Assembly: GCF_003201565.1 (NCBI RefSeq)
Contig: NZ_QJJP01000011.1
Location: 49,825-104,844, forward strand
Reading direction: 5' to 3'
Length of the DNA stretch: 55,020 bases
From: Nitrosomonas sp. Nm84
GTDB lineage: Bacteria > Pseudomonadota > Gammaproteobacteria > Burkholderiales > Nitrosomonadaceae
Below are positions 24,264 to 32,774 of this stretch, one piece after another. The notes beneath the pieces are model-generated. The model did not search any database. It saw only the letters and a program-made list of their open reading frames with translations, and had not been told where the DNA came from. Positions within the stretch are counted from its first letter, which is position 1. Each line of letters begins with the position of its first letter. The position numbers were made by a program, and so were the translations under genes.

Positions 24264-24620
24264 CAAAAAAACTCCTTTATCCAATTTTAAAATTAAATTT
24301 CTGTTTCCGGCTAAGAAATAAACAGAAATCTATCGAAAGTCTACCCCTTCGTACATAAACAGACAATTTCTGAATTAAGAAAATAATCCAATAGAAGTGC
24401 GGCGAGGTTTGAGCCCGTTCATTGTATGGATTTATTGCTGAAATTTCATTATTTTTGATCTTTTTCCATAATATGCAGAGCATAACATAATCGTTATTTT
24501 TGATAATTCGCCAATCTATTGCAATAATCTGCTATTGGGCGTGGATTTTTTACTTTGCAGTGTACTGAGTTTCGGATATCAATAATTCAGAATTCTGATT
24601 AAATCGAGGAGGATGAAATA
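24264..24620. other. Divergent intergenic region
   Basis: About 357 bases between the TIGR04073-like gene and the DUF4177-like gene. It must hold both promoters. The sequence is AT-rich; no operator, repeat or small gene stood out. Confidence 0.4.
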
Positions 24621-24833
24621 ATGGCTTATAAGGAATATAAAGTGTTGTATGTAACTGAAGGAGGACTGGGAACGGTTTTTCTGGGGGCATCCGGTATTCC
24701 AATCAAACGCTTGGAAGTAACTCTCAACAAAGAAGCCGCAGATGGCTGGACGTTGGTATTTCAGTTTGTCGAGCAGAAGCGTTTTCTACTTTTCTGGAAA
24801 CGCGAGGCAGTGATTATCACGCTGGCTCGCTGA
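24621..24833 (+). CDS. DUF4177-like small protein
   Basis: 70 residues, soluble. The pattern YKEYKVLYV at the start, LNKEAADGWTLV in the middle and a final beta stretch REAVIITLAR match small DUF4177-type proteins, whose function is unknown. It has a strong GAGGAGG ribosome site. It is followed 8 bases later by a TM2 gene and then a CPBP protease gene, suggesting one transcript. Confidence 0.75.
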   Translation: MAYKEYKVLYVTEGGLGTVFLGASGIPIKRLEVTLNKEAADGWTLVFQFVEQKRFLLFWKREAVIITLAR

Positions 24834-24841
24834 GTCACTGT

Positions 24842-25228
24842 ATGAAATCGAAAGAAGCGATTCAGGAAAATGAAGAGCGTATCAGGAAACTGGTGCGTGA
24901 ATTACCCGACGAGAAAAGATTACTATTTTTCAAACGAGCGGAGAGAAATCTCAAGGATCCGGATACCTACGCCACATTAAACTATTTGTTCATTGCTGGG
25001 CTACATCATTTTTATCTGGGGAAGTGGGTCTGGGGTTCAATCAATCTTTTCATATTTTTGTTCGGCGTAGTTTTATTGTTCACCGGACTGGCGATCATTG
25101 GAGTGCTGCTGCTGATCGTCATCAGCCTAGTTGAACTCAAAGCGCTGTTTAGGTCGCAGATTCTGATTCAGGAATACAATAATGACGTTATGGAAGCGAT
25201 TTATCGTGAAGTTACGAGGGATCAATGA
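24842..25228 (+). CDS. TM2 domain-containing membrane protein
   Basis: 128 residues. A charged helical N-terminus (1-45) precedes the TM2 core: FIAGLHHFYLGKWVWGSINL, then two transmembrane helices (about 67-88 and 84-102) and a polar helical tail. TM2 proteins are small membrane proteins found widely in bacteria, function mostly unknown. Gap to the preceding gene is 8 bases, so it is likely co-translated with it. Confidence 0.85.
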   Translation: MKSKEAIQENEERIRKLVRELPDEKRLLFFKRAERNLKDPDTYATLNYLFIAGLHHFYLGKWVWGSINLFIFLFGVVLLFTGLAIIGVLLLIVISLVELKALFRSQILIQEYNNDVMEAIYREVTRDQ

Positions 25229-25311
25229 TTTTACTGCAACTGCATAAGCCATGAACCTGTTGATTGAGTTGCCATCCTCAGAATGTCGTTATCACCAATA
25301 ATATCCTGGAC

Positions 25312-26232
25312 ATGACAATCATCCTGACATATCTGCGCGAATATATTTCTGTAATTGATAAATGGCTGTTACTTTTTTGCAGTGTATGGATAGGTATTCT
25401 GATCGCCCTGAACTATCAATTGGGTATCGAACGTGAAATCATTGCCGGCCTTGATTCCCGGTTTAAACAATTCATTGCGCTGTTTTTGGTTTACTGCTGT
25501 GCTTTCATTATTCCTTATGTGTTTGCCATTGTATTCAAGCGGCAATTGGTAGCCGCCACGCCAATGTTTTGGCTGCTGCTGGTGATTGCGCCTGTTTTAT
25601 TTGCATTGAAAGTGAGCGTTGCCAACCCACTGGAAAATATCATGGAAGGAATGTGGGGAAATTATCTGACTGTGATTACCACACTGCCGTTTAAGCTCTT
25701 GGTCGTGCTGATTCCATTGATCGTTTTATATAAGATATTGCCTGCCCAGCAGCGCTTTTGGGGCATGACCGTTCAGGGCTTGCGGTGGCGTCCCTATTTG
25801 TTGATGCTGGCTGTGATGGTGCCGCTGATCGTTTTTGCCAGTACGCAATCCGATTTCCTGAGTGTCTATCCCAGATTAAAGCAGATCGATTTTATCGTAC
25901 CTTACACAGACAATCTTCTGGGGTATCAGTTGCTGTATGAGATTGGCTACGGAATTGACTTTGTGACCATCGAATTATTTTTCCGCGGATTTTTGGTATT
26001 TGCATTCGTCCGTTATGCCGGGCCTGCGGCTATTTTGCCAATGGCCACCTTTTATTGCAGCGCTCATTTCGGCAAGCCTTTGTTTGAGTGTATTTCTTCT
26101 TTCTTTGGTGGATTGATACTGGGGGTTATTGCCCATCGAACACAATCCATCGTGGGTGGTTTGGCCATACACCTGGGAATTGCCTGGATGATGGAGATAG
26201 GCGGCTATTTTGGAAACCTATGGATGAAATAA
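25312..26232 (+). CDS. CPBP-family intramembrane metalloprotease-like protein
   Basis: 306 residues, about eight transmembrane helices. The CPBP (Rce1/Abi) motifs are present in the last third: IELFFRGFLVFAF as motif 1, then CSAHFGKPLFE with its histidine, and AIHLGIAWMMEI. The first Glu of the usual EExxxR motif is Ile here, which is seen in some subfamilies but could lower or alter activity. Members cleave prenylated or peptide substrates in the membrane or serve in bacteriocin immunity. The ATG at 25312 is preferred to a TTG at 25264. Confidence 0.82.
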   Translation: MTIILTYLREYISVIDKWLLLFCSVWIGILIALNYQLGIEREIIAGLDSRFKQFIALFLVYCCAFIIPYVFAIVFKRQLVAATPMFWLLLVIAPVLFALKVSVANPLENIMEGMWGNYLTVITTLPFKLLVVLIPLIVLYKILPAQQRFWGMTVQGLRWRPYLLMLAVMVPLIVFASTQSDFLSVYPRLKQIDFIVPYTDNLLGYQLLYEIGYGIDFVTIELFFRGFLVFAFVRYAGPAAILPMATFYCSAHFGKPLFECISSFFGGLILGVIAHRTQSIVGGLAIHLGIAWMMEIGGYFGNLWMK

Positions 26233-26288
26233 CCCGAGGTATATCTTCTGGAAATTCAAATTTCGTTTCCTTACCGCAGAAAAACTGA

Positions 26289-26312
26289 GTGGGTTACCGG
26301 ACGGTAACCCAC
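26289..26312. terminator. Terminator between convergent genes
   Basis: GTGGGTTACC (26289-26298) pairs with 26303-26312 around a 4-base loop. On the minus strand the stem is followed by TCAGTTTTTCT, so it mainly ends the secreted-protein gene that stops at 26335; it also sits after the CPBP gene. Confidence 0.82.
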
Positions 26313-26334
26313 CATTCCTCATTGAGATCAGCTT

Positions 26335-26850
26335 TTATTTGTGTGACAGTCTGACTGTTCCGGCACTGTTCAGATAGGCACCGAGACGTTTGGCCAAGTA
26401 AACTTCGACAACGCCTGTGGTCGAGCTGGTTTTGGTTTCCAAACCGACGCCACAGTCATAGATTTGAGCATCTAAAATAGCAACACGGGTATTGTGATTT
26501 TCATTGATTGCTTTGGCTTCAAAATTAGCAAATGTGTTTGTTGCACCTTTGGCAGTATCCACAACCACGGTTCCGTCCGGTAGTGTGACAACGACACGGC
26601 CACTGGCAACGATCGCTGCTGTTGCATTGGCTTCAGTGAGCAAGGCTGCGTAAGTAGGCTGATCTTTGACCGCACTCAGTTTATTTTTAAAGCTGGTTAT
26701 CTTGGCGGGGGTAAGTACTGCATTCAAAGTATCATAGGGTGCTGCAGCTAATTTAGTTTGAACTTGCGGCGCGCATGCTGCCATGACGTTGAAACTGATA
26801 AAACACAATGCAGCAAGTGCTAATAATGATGATATTTTTTGCATTTTCAT
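26335..26850 (-). CDS. Secreted protein of unknown function
   Basis: 171 residues with a clear signal peptide (MKMQKISSLLALAALCFISF, cleavage near VMAACA). The mature part has two cysteines (ACAPQV and YDCGVG) that could form a disulfide, a helical first half and a beta-rich second half (RVVVTLPDGTVVVDTAKG). The start at 26850 follows GAGG; a frame reaching 26943 is an upstream extension without support. No family was recognised. Confidence 0.72.
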   Translation of the reverse strand: MKMQKISSLLALAALCFISFNVMAACAPQVQTKLAAAPYDTLNAVLTPAKITSFKNKLSAVKDQPTYAALLTEANATAAIVASGRVVVTLPDGTVVVDTAKGATNTFANFEAKAINENHNTRVAILDAQIYDCGVGLETKTSSTTGVVEVYLAKRLGAYLNSAGTVRLSHK

Positions 26851-27311
26851 AGGTGTGGCCTCTAATATATTGTTTATGAGTATCAGGAGATACATTACAG
26901 TCACGCTAGCGTGGTCATAAATGCATCGACTGTATGCGCGCATAAGTCGTACAAACTAGCTTCTTTATGCTGTCGACATGCTAGCAATCCCTGATGACGC
27001 GCTGATGTCAGTGGTGTTTCAACATTATTAAAGTTTCGTGAATTGTGTGATAGGCTGAAATTCGAGCAACCTGAACCAGAAGATTATTGGAAAGATGATT
27101 GAGCGTGTTTGACAACCCAGCGGATACTCGGTAGATTGCAGAGAGAAAAAAGATGAATGTTTCCTCACCTTGCATTACTGCTTAATGAATCTGTTGTCCA
27201 CTCGGTGTTGGTGTCGTTTCAGACACTTATGATCAACCGGTCAAGTTGTGAGCAAATCTGAATCGATCCATGCAGTGTATTCTGTGTTATTTAATGAATG
27301 AGTATTTCCTT
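26851..27311. other. Gap before cysH
   Basis: About 460 bases with no convincing gene. A short coding-like run at 27004-27102 (DVSGVSTLLKFRELCDRL, then a tail ending in a stop) might be a fragment of a dead IS5-type transposase, but it is too short to assign. Promoters for both flanking genes must lie here. Confidence 0.35.
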
Positions 27312-28022
27312 ATGTCTGAAGCAGCATCCATAGTTCAAAGTCCCAGCAATACTGCAGGTTTAAGTGCGCAAGCCATCAATGAGTTGAATGAGCGTTACCG
27401 GCCGCTCAATTTCGAAGTGCGTTTGCATAAGCTTTACACCGATTTCAAACCTGAAAAAATTATGGTGACGTCGTCCTTTGCGGCAACCTCTGCATATTTT
27501 TTGCACATTATTTCCCGCATTCGACCGGAACAGATTATTTTTTTTATTAATACCGGATTTCATTTTCCGGAAACCATCATGTATCGCGATTATCTGACCA
27601 AGCTCTACCATCTGAGAGTTGAAGATCTGAAGGCAGATGATTACCAGCATCAATATAGTGAAAAAGAAAAGCTGTATGAAACGGATCCGGATTTTTGCTG
27701 CACCATTAATAAGATCAATCCGCTGGAAGCGATCAAACCCAATTACGATATTTGGGTGTCGAGCTTGATGAACTGGCAGACTGATCACCGTGCGGGCCTG
27801 GATATTTTTGAGGAACGTCGTGGGATTATTAAGTTTAATCCGATGATTGATGTGACGCGCGAAGAGCGTGACGCATATATTCGCGAGCATGATCTGCCAT
27901 TTCATCCGCTAGTGGAAGGCGGCTATTCTTCCATTGGATGCACGCATTGTACGGTGAAAGGCGAGGGCCGTAGCGGCCGCTGGATGGGAAAACCTAAAAC
28001 CGAGTGTGGTTTGCATCTCTAG
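27312..28022 (+). CDS. cysH: Assimilatory adenylylsulfate (APS) / PAPS reductase CysH
   Basis: 236 residues. The PP-loop-like segment VTSSFAATSAYFLHII binds the nucleotide. A CC pair (DPDFCCTINK) and a CTHC pair (SIGCTHCTVKGEGRSGRW) are the ligands of the [4Fe-4S] cluster that marks the APS-reducing type. The C-terminal ECGLHL carries the catalytic cysteine. It reduces APS to sulfite with thioredoxin in cysteine synthesis. Other cys genes are not next to it. The start at 27312 (MSEAAS) is chosen over upstream ATG codons; none has a strong ribosome site. Confidence 0.92.
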   Translation: MSEAASIVQSPSNTAGLSAQAINELNERYRPLNFEVRLHKLYTDFKPEKIMVTSSFAATSAYFLHIISRIRPEQIIFFINTGFHFPETIMYRDYLTKLYHLRVEDLKADDYQHQYSEKEKLYETDPDFCCTINKINPLEAIKPNYDIWVSSLMNWQTDHRAGLDIFEERRGIIKFNPMIDVTREERDAYIREHDLPFHPLVEGGYSSIGCTHCTVKGEGRSGRWMGKPKTECGLHL

Positions 28023-28158
28023 CAGGCTGTCGAAAGACATCTCCATTGCCGCTACGGTGTTAAAAAATAGACTGCTCATTGATCACAACACATAAACTGT
28101 GGTCCTTCACCTGTTCTTGCCCTGTATCAGCCGCCTTGAAAACGTTTCTCAACAACCG

Positions 28159-29124
28159 CTAGTGGTTGCGTGTTTTAAATTGATCGGTGGCTTTGATCAG
28201 CGCCGCTTGTATGCCAGGTTCCCAGACGGAATGACCAGCATCGTCAATGATGATATATTCAGCCTGCGGCCACGCATGATGCAAGTCGTCGGCACTGACG
28301 ATCGGACAGACCGCATCATAGCGGCCTTGCACGATGGTGGCGGGAATGTTGTGCAGTTTATGTACGTTATCCAGCAATGAATTTTCCGGTAAGAAAATAT
28401 TGTGACTGAAGTAATGGGCTTCCATGCGCGCAAGTCCCAGTGCGACAGTATCGCTGGCAAAATAGCTAACTGTGTCCGGGTTTGGCAATAACGTTGAACA
28501 GGAGCCTTCATAGGTGCTCCAGGTACGTGCCGCAGGCATGTGGATGGCCGGATCAGGATGCATTAAACGCTGGTAGTAAGCGGAAAGAATGTCATTGCGT
28601 TCTGCGGCTGACAGTGGCGCGACAAATTCGCGCCAGGCTTCCGGGAATAGATTACGTAATCCGTATAGAAACCAGTCTATTTCTTCTGTGCGGCAAAGAA
28701 AAATTCCGCGAAGAATGAAACCCAAACAACACTCAGGATGTGCTTCACCATAGGCAAGAGCCAGTGTGCTGCCCCAGGAGCCGCCAAATATCAACCATTG
28801 ATCAATTGCCAAGTGTTGCCGCAGTGTTTCCAGGTCATTAATCAAATGGGGTGTTGTATTATCGCGTATTTCACCCAGTGGCGTTGAACGTCCCGCACCT
28901 CTTTGATCGTAAATGACGATACGGTAATGTGCCGGATCAAAGAAGCGTCGATGCGCCGGTGTCGCGCCAGCGCCAGGGCCGCCGTGGAGAAATACCACGG
29001 GCATGCCGGAGGGATTGCCGGATTCCTCCCAGTACATGGTATGTAGCTTGTCCAGGGGGAGTGATCCTTGCTGATAAGGTGCAGTTTCTGGATATAGTGT
29101 AGTATATAAGCGATTGTTCATCAT
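28159..29124 (-). CDS. pip: Proline iminopeptidase
   Basis: About 321 residues, alpha/beta hydrolase, peptidase family S33. HGGPGAGATPAHRRFFDP forms the oxyanion region, DQRGAGRSTPLG follows, and the nucleophile Ser lies in FGGSWGSTLALAYGE. The acid (YDAVCP region) and the catalytic His in DDAGHSVWEP complete the triad. The enzyme removes N-terminal proline from peptides in the cytoplasm. The start MMNNRLYTTLYPE is inferred from family length; the 25-residue upstream extension is not conserved in character. Confidence 0.92.
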   Translation of the reverse strand: MMNNRLYTTLYPETAPYQQGSLPLDKLHTMYWEESGNPSGMPVVFLHGGPGAGATPAHRRFFDPAHYRIVIYDQRGAGRSTPLGEIRDNTTPHLINDLETLRQHLAIDQWLIFGGSWGSTLALAYGEAHPECCLGFILRGIFLCRTEEIDWFLYGLRNLFPEAWREFVAPLSAAERNDILSAYYQRLMHPDPAIHMPAARTWSTYEGSCSTLLPNPDTVSYFASDTVALGLARMEAHYFSHNIFLPENSLLDNVHKLHNIPATIVQGRYDAVCPIVSADDLHHAWPQAEYIIIDDAGHSVWEPGIQAALIKATDQFKTRNH

Positions 29125-29271
29125 ATAGATAGTGTGGTTGAGTGATTGATTGATTCTGGAAATAATAAAAAAGGTGGCAAACAGCACAGAGTTCAAAACT
29201 TAAATGAATTATAGTTCTGATATAGTGCTTGACAAGTTGAACACTGTTTCGTTGTTATGAGGGGTCATCGT

Positions 29272-29535
29272 ATGCCTAATACTATACTGAAAGAACAAGA
29301 AATTTTCATGTTAAGAGAAGAAGTGGAAATATTAATGAATGAGCGTCAAAGTTTATTGAATGCTGCAGGAGCTGCCGCGGTTTTCGTTGCCAATCTGGAC
29401 AGTGCGGTATTGCCGAATTCCGCCTGTCAAGCGGCAAAGATGCTATCAAGCTCTTTAAATAATTTACCTGAAGAAACCTTGCGGGACGCGTTGGAGAAAG
29501 TGAAAGCAGAGTTTTTAGTTCGTATCCGTGTATGA
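29272..29535 (+). CDS. Small helical protein, unknown function
   Basis: 87 residues, predicted mostly helical. The N-terminal half is coiled-coil-like (KEQEIFMLREEVEILMNERQ), followed by an alanine-rich hydrophobic helix (AGAAAVFVANLD) and a second charged helix. No membrane signal or known family. The ATG at 29272 is chosen for the upstream GAGGGG. Its end overlaps the patatin gene by 8 bases, which suggests the two are translated together and that this may be a partner of the lipase. Confidence 0.65.
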   Translation: MPNTILKEQEIFMLREEVEILMNERQSLLNAAGAAAVFVANLDSAVLPNSACQAAKMLSSSLNNLPEETLRDALEKVKAEFLVRIRV

Positions 29536-30697
29536 GCAGAATACAACCATAGCCATGCCGAAGGTTGGGTTGGTTCTAACCGGTGGTGGGGCGCGAGCAG
29601 CTTACCAAGTAGGTGTATTGCGGGCGATTGCTGAATTATTGCCTGATAAGACACGTAATCCCTTTCCCGTGATTTGTGGAACCTCAGCGGGTGCCATTAA
29701 CGCAACCAGCATTGCGGTTTCAGCGAATAATTTTGCAGAAGGCGTGCGACAACTCGAAGCTGTTTGGTCAAATTTCCATGTAGAGCAGATTCATCGATCA
29801 GACTTTATGGGTGTGATGCATAATACTTTACGCTGCTTATTGTCATTGGTATCGAGTGAATATGGTCAACATAATGCGATTTCTTTACTGGATAACGCAC
29901 CCTTAGCAGCATTACTGAAAAACCGCTTTCCGTTTCGTGCTATTCAGTATGGTATTCGTTCTGGTGCATTACATGCATTGGGGCTGACCGCATGGGGTTA
30001 TACCTCCGGGCAATCGGTCACATTTTATCAGGCAGCGAGAGAGGTAATGCCGTGGAAAAGAGCGCAGCGGCTGGGTGTTCCCGTTGATATTGGTGCGGAG
30101 CATTTGATGGCTTCTTCCTCGATACCTTTTATTTTTCCTGCCGTGAAATTGAACCGTGAGTTTTTTGGCGATGGGTCAATGCGCCAGTTAGCGCCGATTA
30201 GTCCGGCGCTTCACTTGGGGGCTGACAAGGTGCTGATTATTGGAGTACGTAAACCGGTTACGGATGAACCTAAACGTGTCAGCGCTGCGAATTATCCGCC
30301 CTTTGCGCAGATTGCCGGTCATGCACTGAACAGTATATTTGTCGATAGCCTGGATGTTGATCTAGAACGTTTGTTACGCATCAATGAGACAATTAAATTG
30401 ATTCCTCATGAGCTGATTAAAGAAAAGAATATATCACTACGCCCCGTTGAAGCGATGATGATAGCGCCCAGCGAGGGTATTAACGAAATTGCACAAAAAT
30501 ATGCGTACACCTTACCGTGGATCATGCGTTATCTCTATCGTGCGATCGGTGCAATGGGGCCCAATGGCTCGACCTTATTAAGTTATGTGTTATTTGAGGC
30601 GCCTTTTTGCCGGGATTTAATAGAGCTGGGTTATAACGATACATTGCAGCAAAAAGATGAGCTGTTGAAGTTCATAGAAGTTGAGACGGAAGCGTAG
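29528..30697 (+). CDS. Patatin-like phospholipase family protein
   Basis: 389 residues. LVLTGGGARAAYQVGVLRAI is the oxyanion glycine loop, and CGTSAGAINATSIAV has the GxSxG nucleophile serine. The dyad aspartate is in FFGDGSMRQLAPI. Patatins hydrolyse acyl esters of phospholipids or other lipids. The protein has no clear signal peptide. The start is the GTG at 29528, which overlaps the upstream small gene; an ATG at 29555 (MPKVGLVLTG) is an equally good start. The C-terminal half shows no extra recognised domain. Confidence 0.88.
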   Translation: MYEQNTTIAMPKVGLVLTGGGARAAYQVGVLRAIAELLPDKTRNPFPVICGTSAGAINATSIAVSANNFAEGVRQLEAVWSNFHVEQIHRSDFMGVMHNTLRCLLSLVSSEYGQHNAISLLDNAPLAALLKNRFPFRAIQYGIRSGALHALGLTAWGYTSGQSVTFYQAAREVMPWKRAQRLGVPVDIGAEHLMASSSIPFIFPAVKLNREFFGDGSMRQLAPISPALHLGADKVLIIGVRKPVTDEPKRVSAANYPPFAQIAGHALNSIFVDSLDVDLERLLRINETIKLIPHELIKEKNISLRPVEAMMIAPSEGINEIAQKYAYTLPWIMRYLYRAIGAMGPNGSTLLSYVLFEAPFCRDLIELGYNDTLQQKDELLKFIEVETEA

Positions 30698-30778
30698 CAA
30701 ATATTGTTGAAACTAAGGTAATTTAAGCTAAGGTAATGTTTCTTTTGATCGAATTGTATTTTGTTAGGAAAAAATTAA

Positions 30779-31501
30779 ATGGGTTTTGATAGTCCGCAAT
30801 TTTGGATTGCTGTCGTACAAATCATCGCGATTGATATTGTGTTGGGTGGGGATAATGCAGTGGTGATCGCGCTTGCTTGCCGGCGGTTGCCTGAACAGCA
30901 ACGCAAGCTGGGAATTTTCTGGGGCGTTTTGGGCGCCATTACGTTACGTGTGGTGCTGATCTTTTTTGCATTAAGTCTGCTGGCGGTGCCTTACTTAAAG
31001 ATTGTCGGCGCTGCTTTATTGATATGGATCGGCATCAAGTTACTGCAACCTGAACCGGAAGGTGCGCATGAGGTTGATGCCAGCACAACTTTGATAGGCG
31101 CCATCAAAACCATTATTGTGGCTGATGCCGTGATGAGTCTGGACAATGTGATTGCCATTGCTGGTGCCGCCAAGGATGATATCAGTCTGGTGATTTTTGG
31201 TTTGGTGATCAGCGTGCCTATCATTGTATGGGGGAGTCAATTGGTAATGAAAATCATGGATCGTTATCCGGTAACGATCGCCATTGGTGCCGGTTTGTTA
31301 GGATGGATTGCTGGTGACATGGTGGTGACTGATGTGACTACCAAAGAATGGGTCAGTACACAAGCGAAGTATTTGCATTGGGTTGCACCGGTTGTTGCTG
31401 CATTAATTGTAATTACAGTGGGCAAAGTATTGGCTGCCCGGCGACAAGTTAAAGTCAAGCCAGTGATTGATCTGGTCGACGACACAATCCCCAAACAGTA
31501 A
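30779..31501 (+). CDS. TerC-family integral membrane protein
   Basis: 240 residues with about seven hydrophobic helices. The paired acidic motifs of the family are present: DIVLGGDNAVVIALA near the N-terminus and DAVMSLDNVIAIAG in the middle. TerC/YjbE-type proteins are inner-membrane transporters linked to manganese or other metal export, and were first noted for tellurite resistance. Substrate here is unknown. An AGGA ribosome site precedes the ATG. The imperfect repeat CTAAGGTAAT occurs twice just upstream (30713 and 30728). Confidence 0.88.
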   Translation: MGFDSPQFWIAVVQIIAIDIVLGGDNAVVIALACRRLPEQQRKLGIFWGVLGAITLRVVLIFFALSLLAVPYLKIVGAALLIWIGIKLLQPEPEGAHEVDASTTLIGAIKTIIVADAVMSLDNVIAIAGAAKDDISLVIFGLVISVPIIVWGSQLVMKIMDRYPVTIAIGAGLLGWIAGDMVVTDVTTKEWVSTQAKYLHWVAPVVAALIVITVGKVLAARRQVKVKPVIDLVDDTIPKQ

Positions 31502-31539
31502 CTATTTACTTATCGTTATATAAAACTGAGAGATTGATC

Positions 31540-31965
31540 ATGCTAAAAATCTTACTGCCAGTCGATGGTTCCGATCATTCCAGTCAAGCAGTGGCTGATT
31601 TCATTCATTTGCTGGATTGGTATAAAGAAAAACCGGAGCTGCACTTGCTAAGTGTTCAACATCCACTGGATGGTAATGTGTCGTTATTTATCAATCAGGC
31701 GGATATCAAACAATATCATCAGGAAGGAGGACTGGAAAACCTGCAAAATGTCCGCAATTTACTTGATCAAGCCGGGATTGCCTACCAATATCATATTACT
31801 GTTGGCGATCCGGCTGAAATGATTGTCCGCTTTGCTGTCGAGAAGCACTATGATCAGATTGTCATGGGGCCACGTGGAAAAGGTGGTATAAAAGGCTTGT
31901 TACTGGGGTCGGTAACGAATAAAGTAATGAAGTCATCGACTATTCCGGTTTTACTGGTTAGGTAA
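31540..31965 (+). CDS. Universal stress protein (UspA family)
   Basis: 141 residues with the single-domain USP fold: MLKILLPVDGSDHSSQAV at the start, and the ATP-binding signature GPRGKGGIKGLLLGSVTN followed by KVMKSSTIPVLLV. The family is made under starvation and stress and often binds ATP. The ATG at 31540 has GAGAG just upstream; a TTG at 31534 is less likely. It lies 38 bases after terC and may share its transcript. Confidence 0.9.
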   Translation: MLKILLPVDGSDHSSQAVADFIHLLDWYKEKPELHLLSVQHPLDGNVSLFINQADIKQYHQEGGLENLQNVRNLLDQAGIAYQYHITVGDPAEMIVRFAVEKHYDQIVMGPRGKGGIKGLLLGSVTNKVMKSSTIPVLLVR

Positions 31966-31987
31966 ATTATTTCTGGGGCCAATAGGA

Positions 31988-32752
31988 TTGAAGCTCAGAA
32001 TCTTGGGATGCGACGGTGGGATAGGAGACGGTGCGCAGACTAGTGCCATGTTGCTGGATGATGATGTTTTAATCGATGCAGGAACTGGCGTGAGTAATCT
32101 GAGTGTGGATGAGATGATCAAAATTGATCATGTTTTTGTTACGCATGCACATTTGGATCATGTGGCTTGTATTCCTTTTTTGGTTGATACCGTCGGTTCT
32201 ATACGAACCAAACCTCTAACGATTCATGCGGTGCAAGCGACATTGGATAGTTTGCGAAAGCATTTGTTTAATTGGCATCTATGGCCGGATTTTACAAAAA
32301 TTCCTAATGATTGCTCACCCTATATGCGCTATGAAGCCTTGTCACTGAATAATACCATCAGTTTGCAGGAACGTAGAATTACGCCATTACCCGCAAATCA
32401 CGCCGTTCCGGCGGTTGGTTATCAGTTGGATTCAGGTCAAGCCAGTCTTGTATTCACCGGAGATACGACAACCAATGATGCGTTATGGGCTGAAGTCAAT
32501 AAAATTGAAAATTTAAAATATCTCATCGTTGAATCAGCTTTTTGCAATCAGAAAAGAGAGATTGCCATTAGATCCAAGCATTTTTGCCCCAGTTTGCTAG
32601 CAGAGGAACTGGAGAAACTCGAACGAAATGCTGAAATATTTATTTCTCACTTGAAGCCGGGTGAAGCTGAAATAACCATGGATGAAATACAGCAATGTAT
32701 GGCGAAATTTAAGCCGCGTAAGCTTGAGAACAATCAATTATTTGAGTTTTAG
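31988..32752 (+). CDS. Metallo-beta-lactamase-fold phosphodiesterase (class II cAMP PDE-like)
   Basis: 254 residues. THAHLDHVACIPFLVD is the metal-binding HxHxDH motif, with further ligands in NHAVPAVGY, TGDTTTND and ISHLKPGE. Layout and the MKLRILGCDGGIG start match class II 3',5'-cyclic-nucleotide phosphodiesterases, which hydrolyse cAMP or cGMP. A ribonuclease-Z-like role cannot be excluded. The start is TTG (position 31988), supported by the family N-terminus. It precedes the GAF-PulE ATPase gene by 22 bases, an arrangement that suggests one transcript. Confidence 0.8.
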   Translation: MKLRILGCDGGIGDGAQTSAMLLDDDVLIDAGTGVSNLSVDEMIKIDHVFVTHAHLDHVACIPFLVDTVGSIRTKPLTIHAVQATLDSLRKHLFNWHLWPDFTKIPNDCSPYMRYEALSLNNTISLQERRITPLPANHAVPAVGYQLDSGQASLVFTGDTTTNDALWAEVNKIENLKYLIVESAFCNQKREIAIRSKHFCPSLLAEELEKLERNAEIFISHLKPGEAEITMDEIQQCMAKFKPRKLENNQLFEF

Positions 32753-32774
32753 AGAATTCCGGAGAATTGATGTC

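Noticed and set aside
27004..27102. Short coding-like run before cysH, ending in a stop
   Set aside because: It faintly recalls part of an IS5-type transposase, but at 32 codons without ends or a second block it cannot be assigned.
28023..28158. Possible insertion-sequence end between cysH and pip
   Set aside because: The stretch has no inverted repeat or frame that could be matched to an element.
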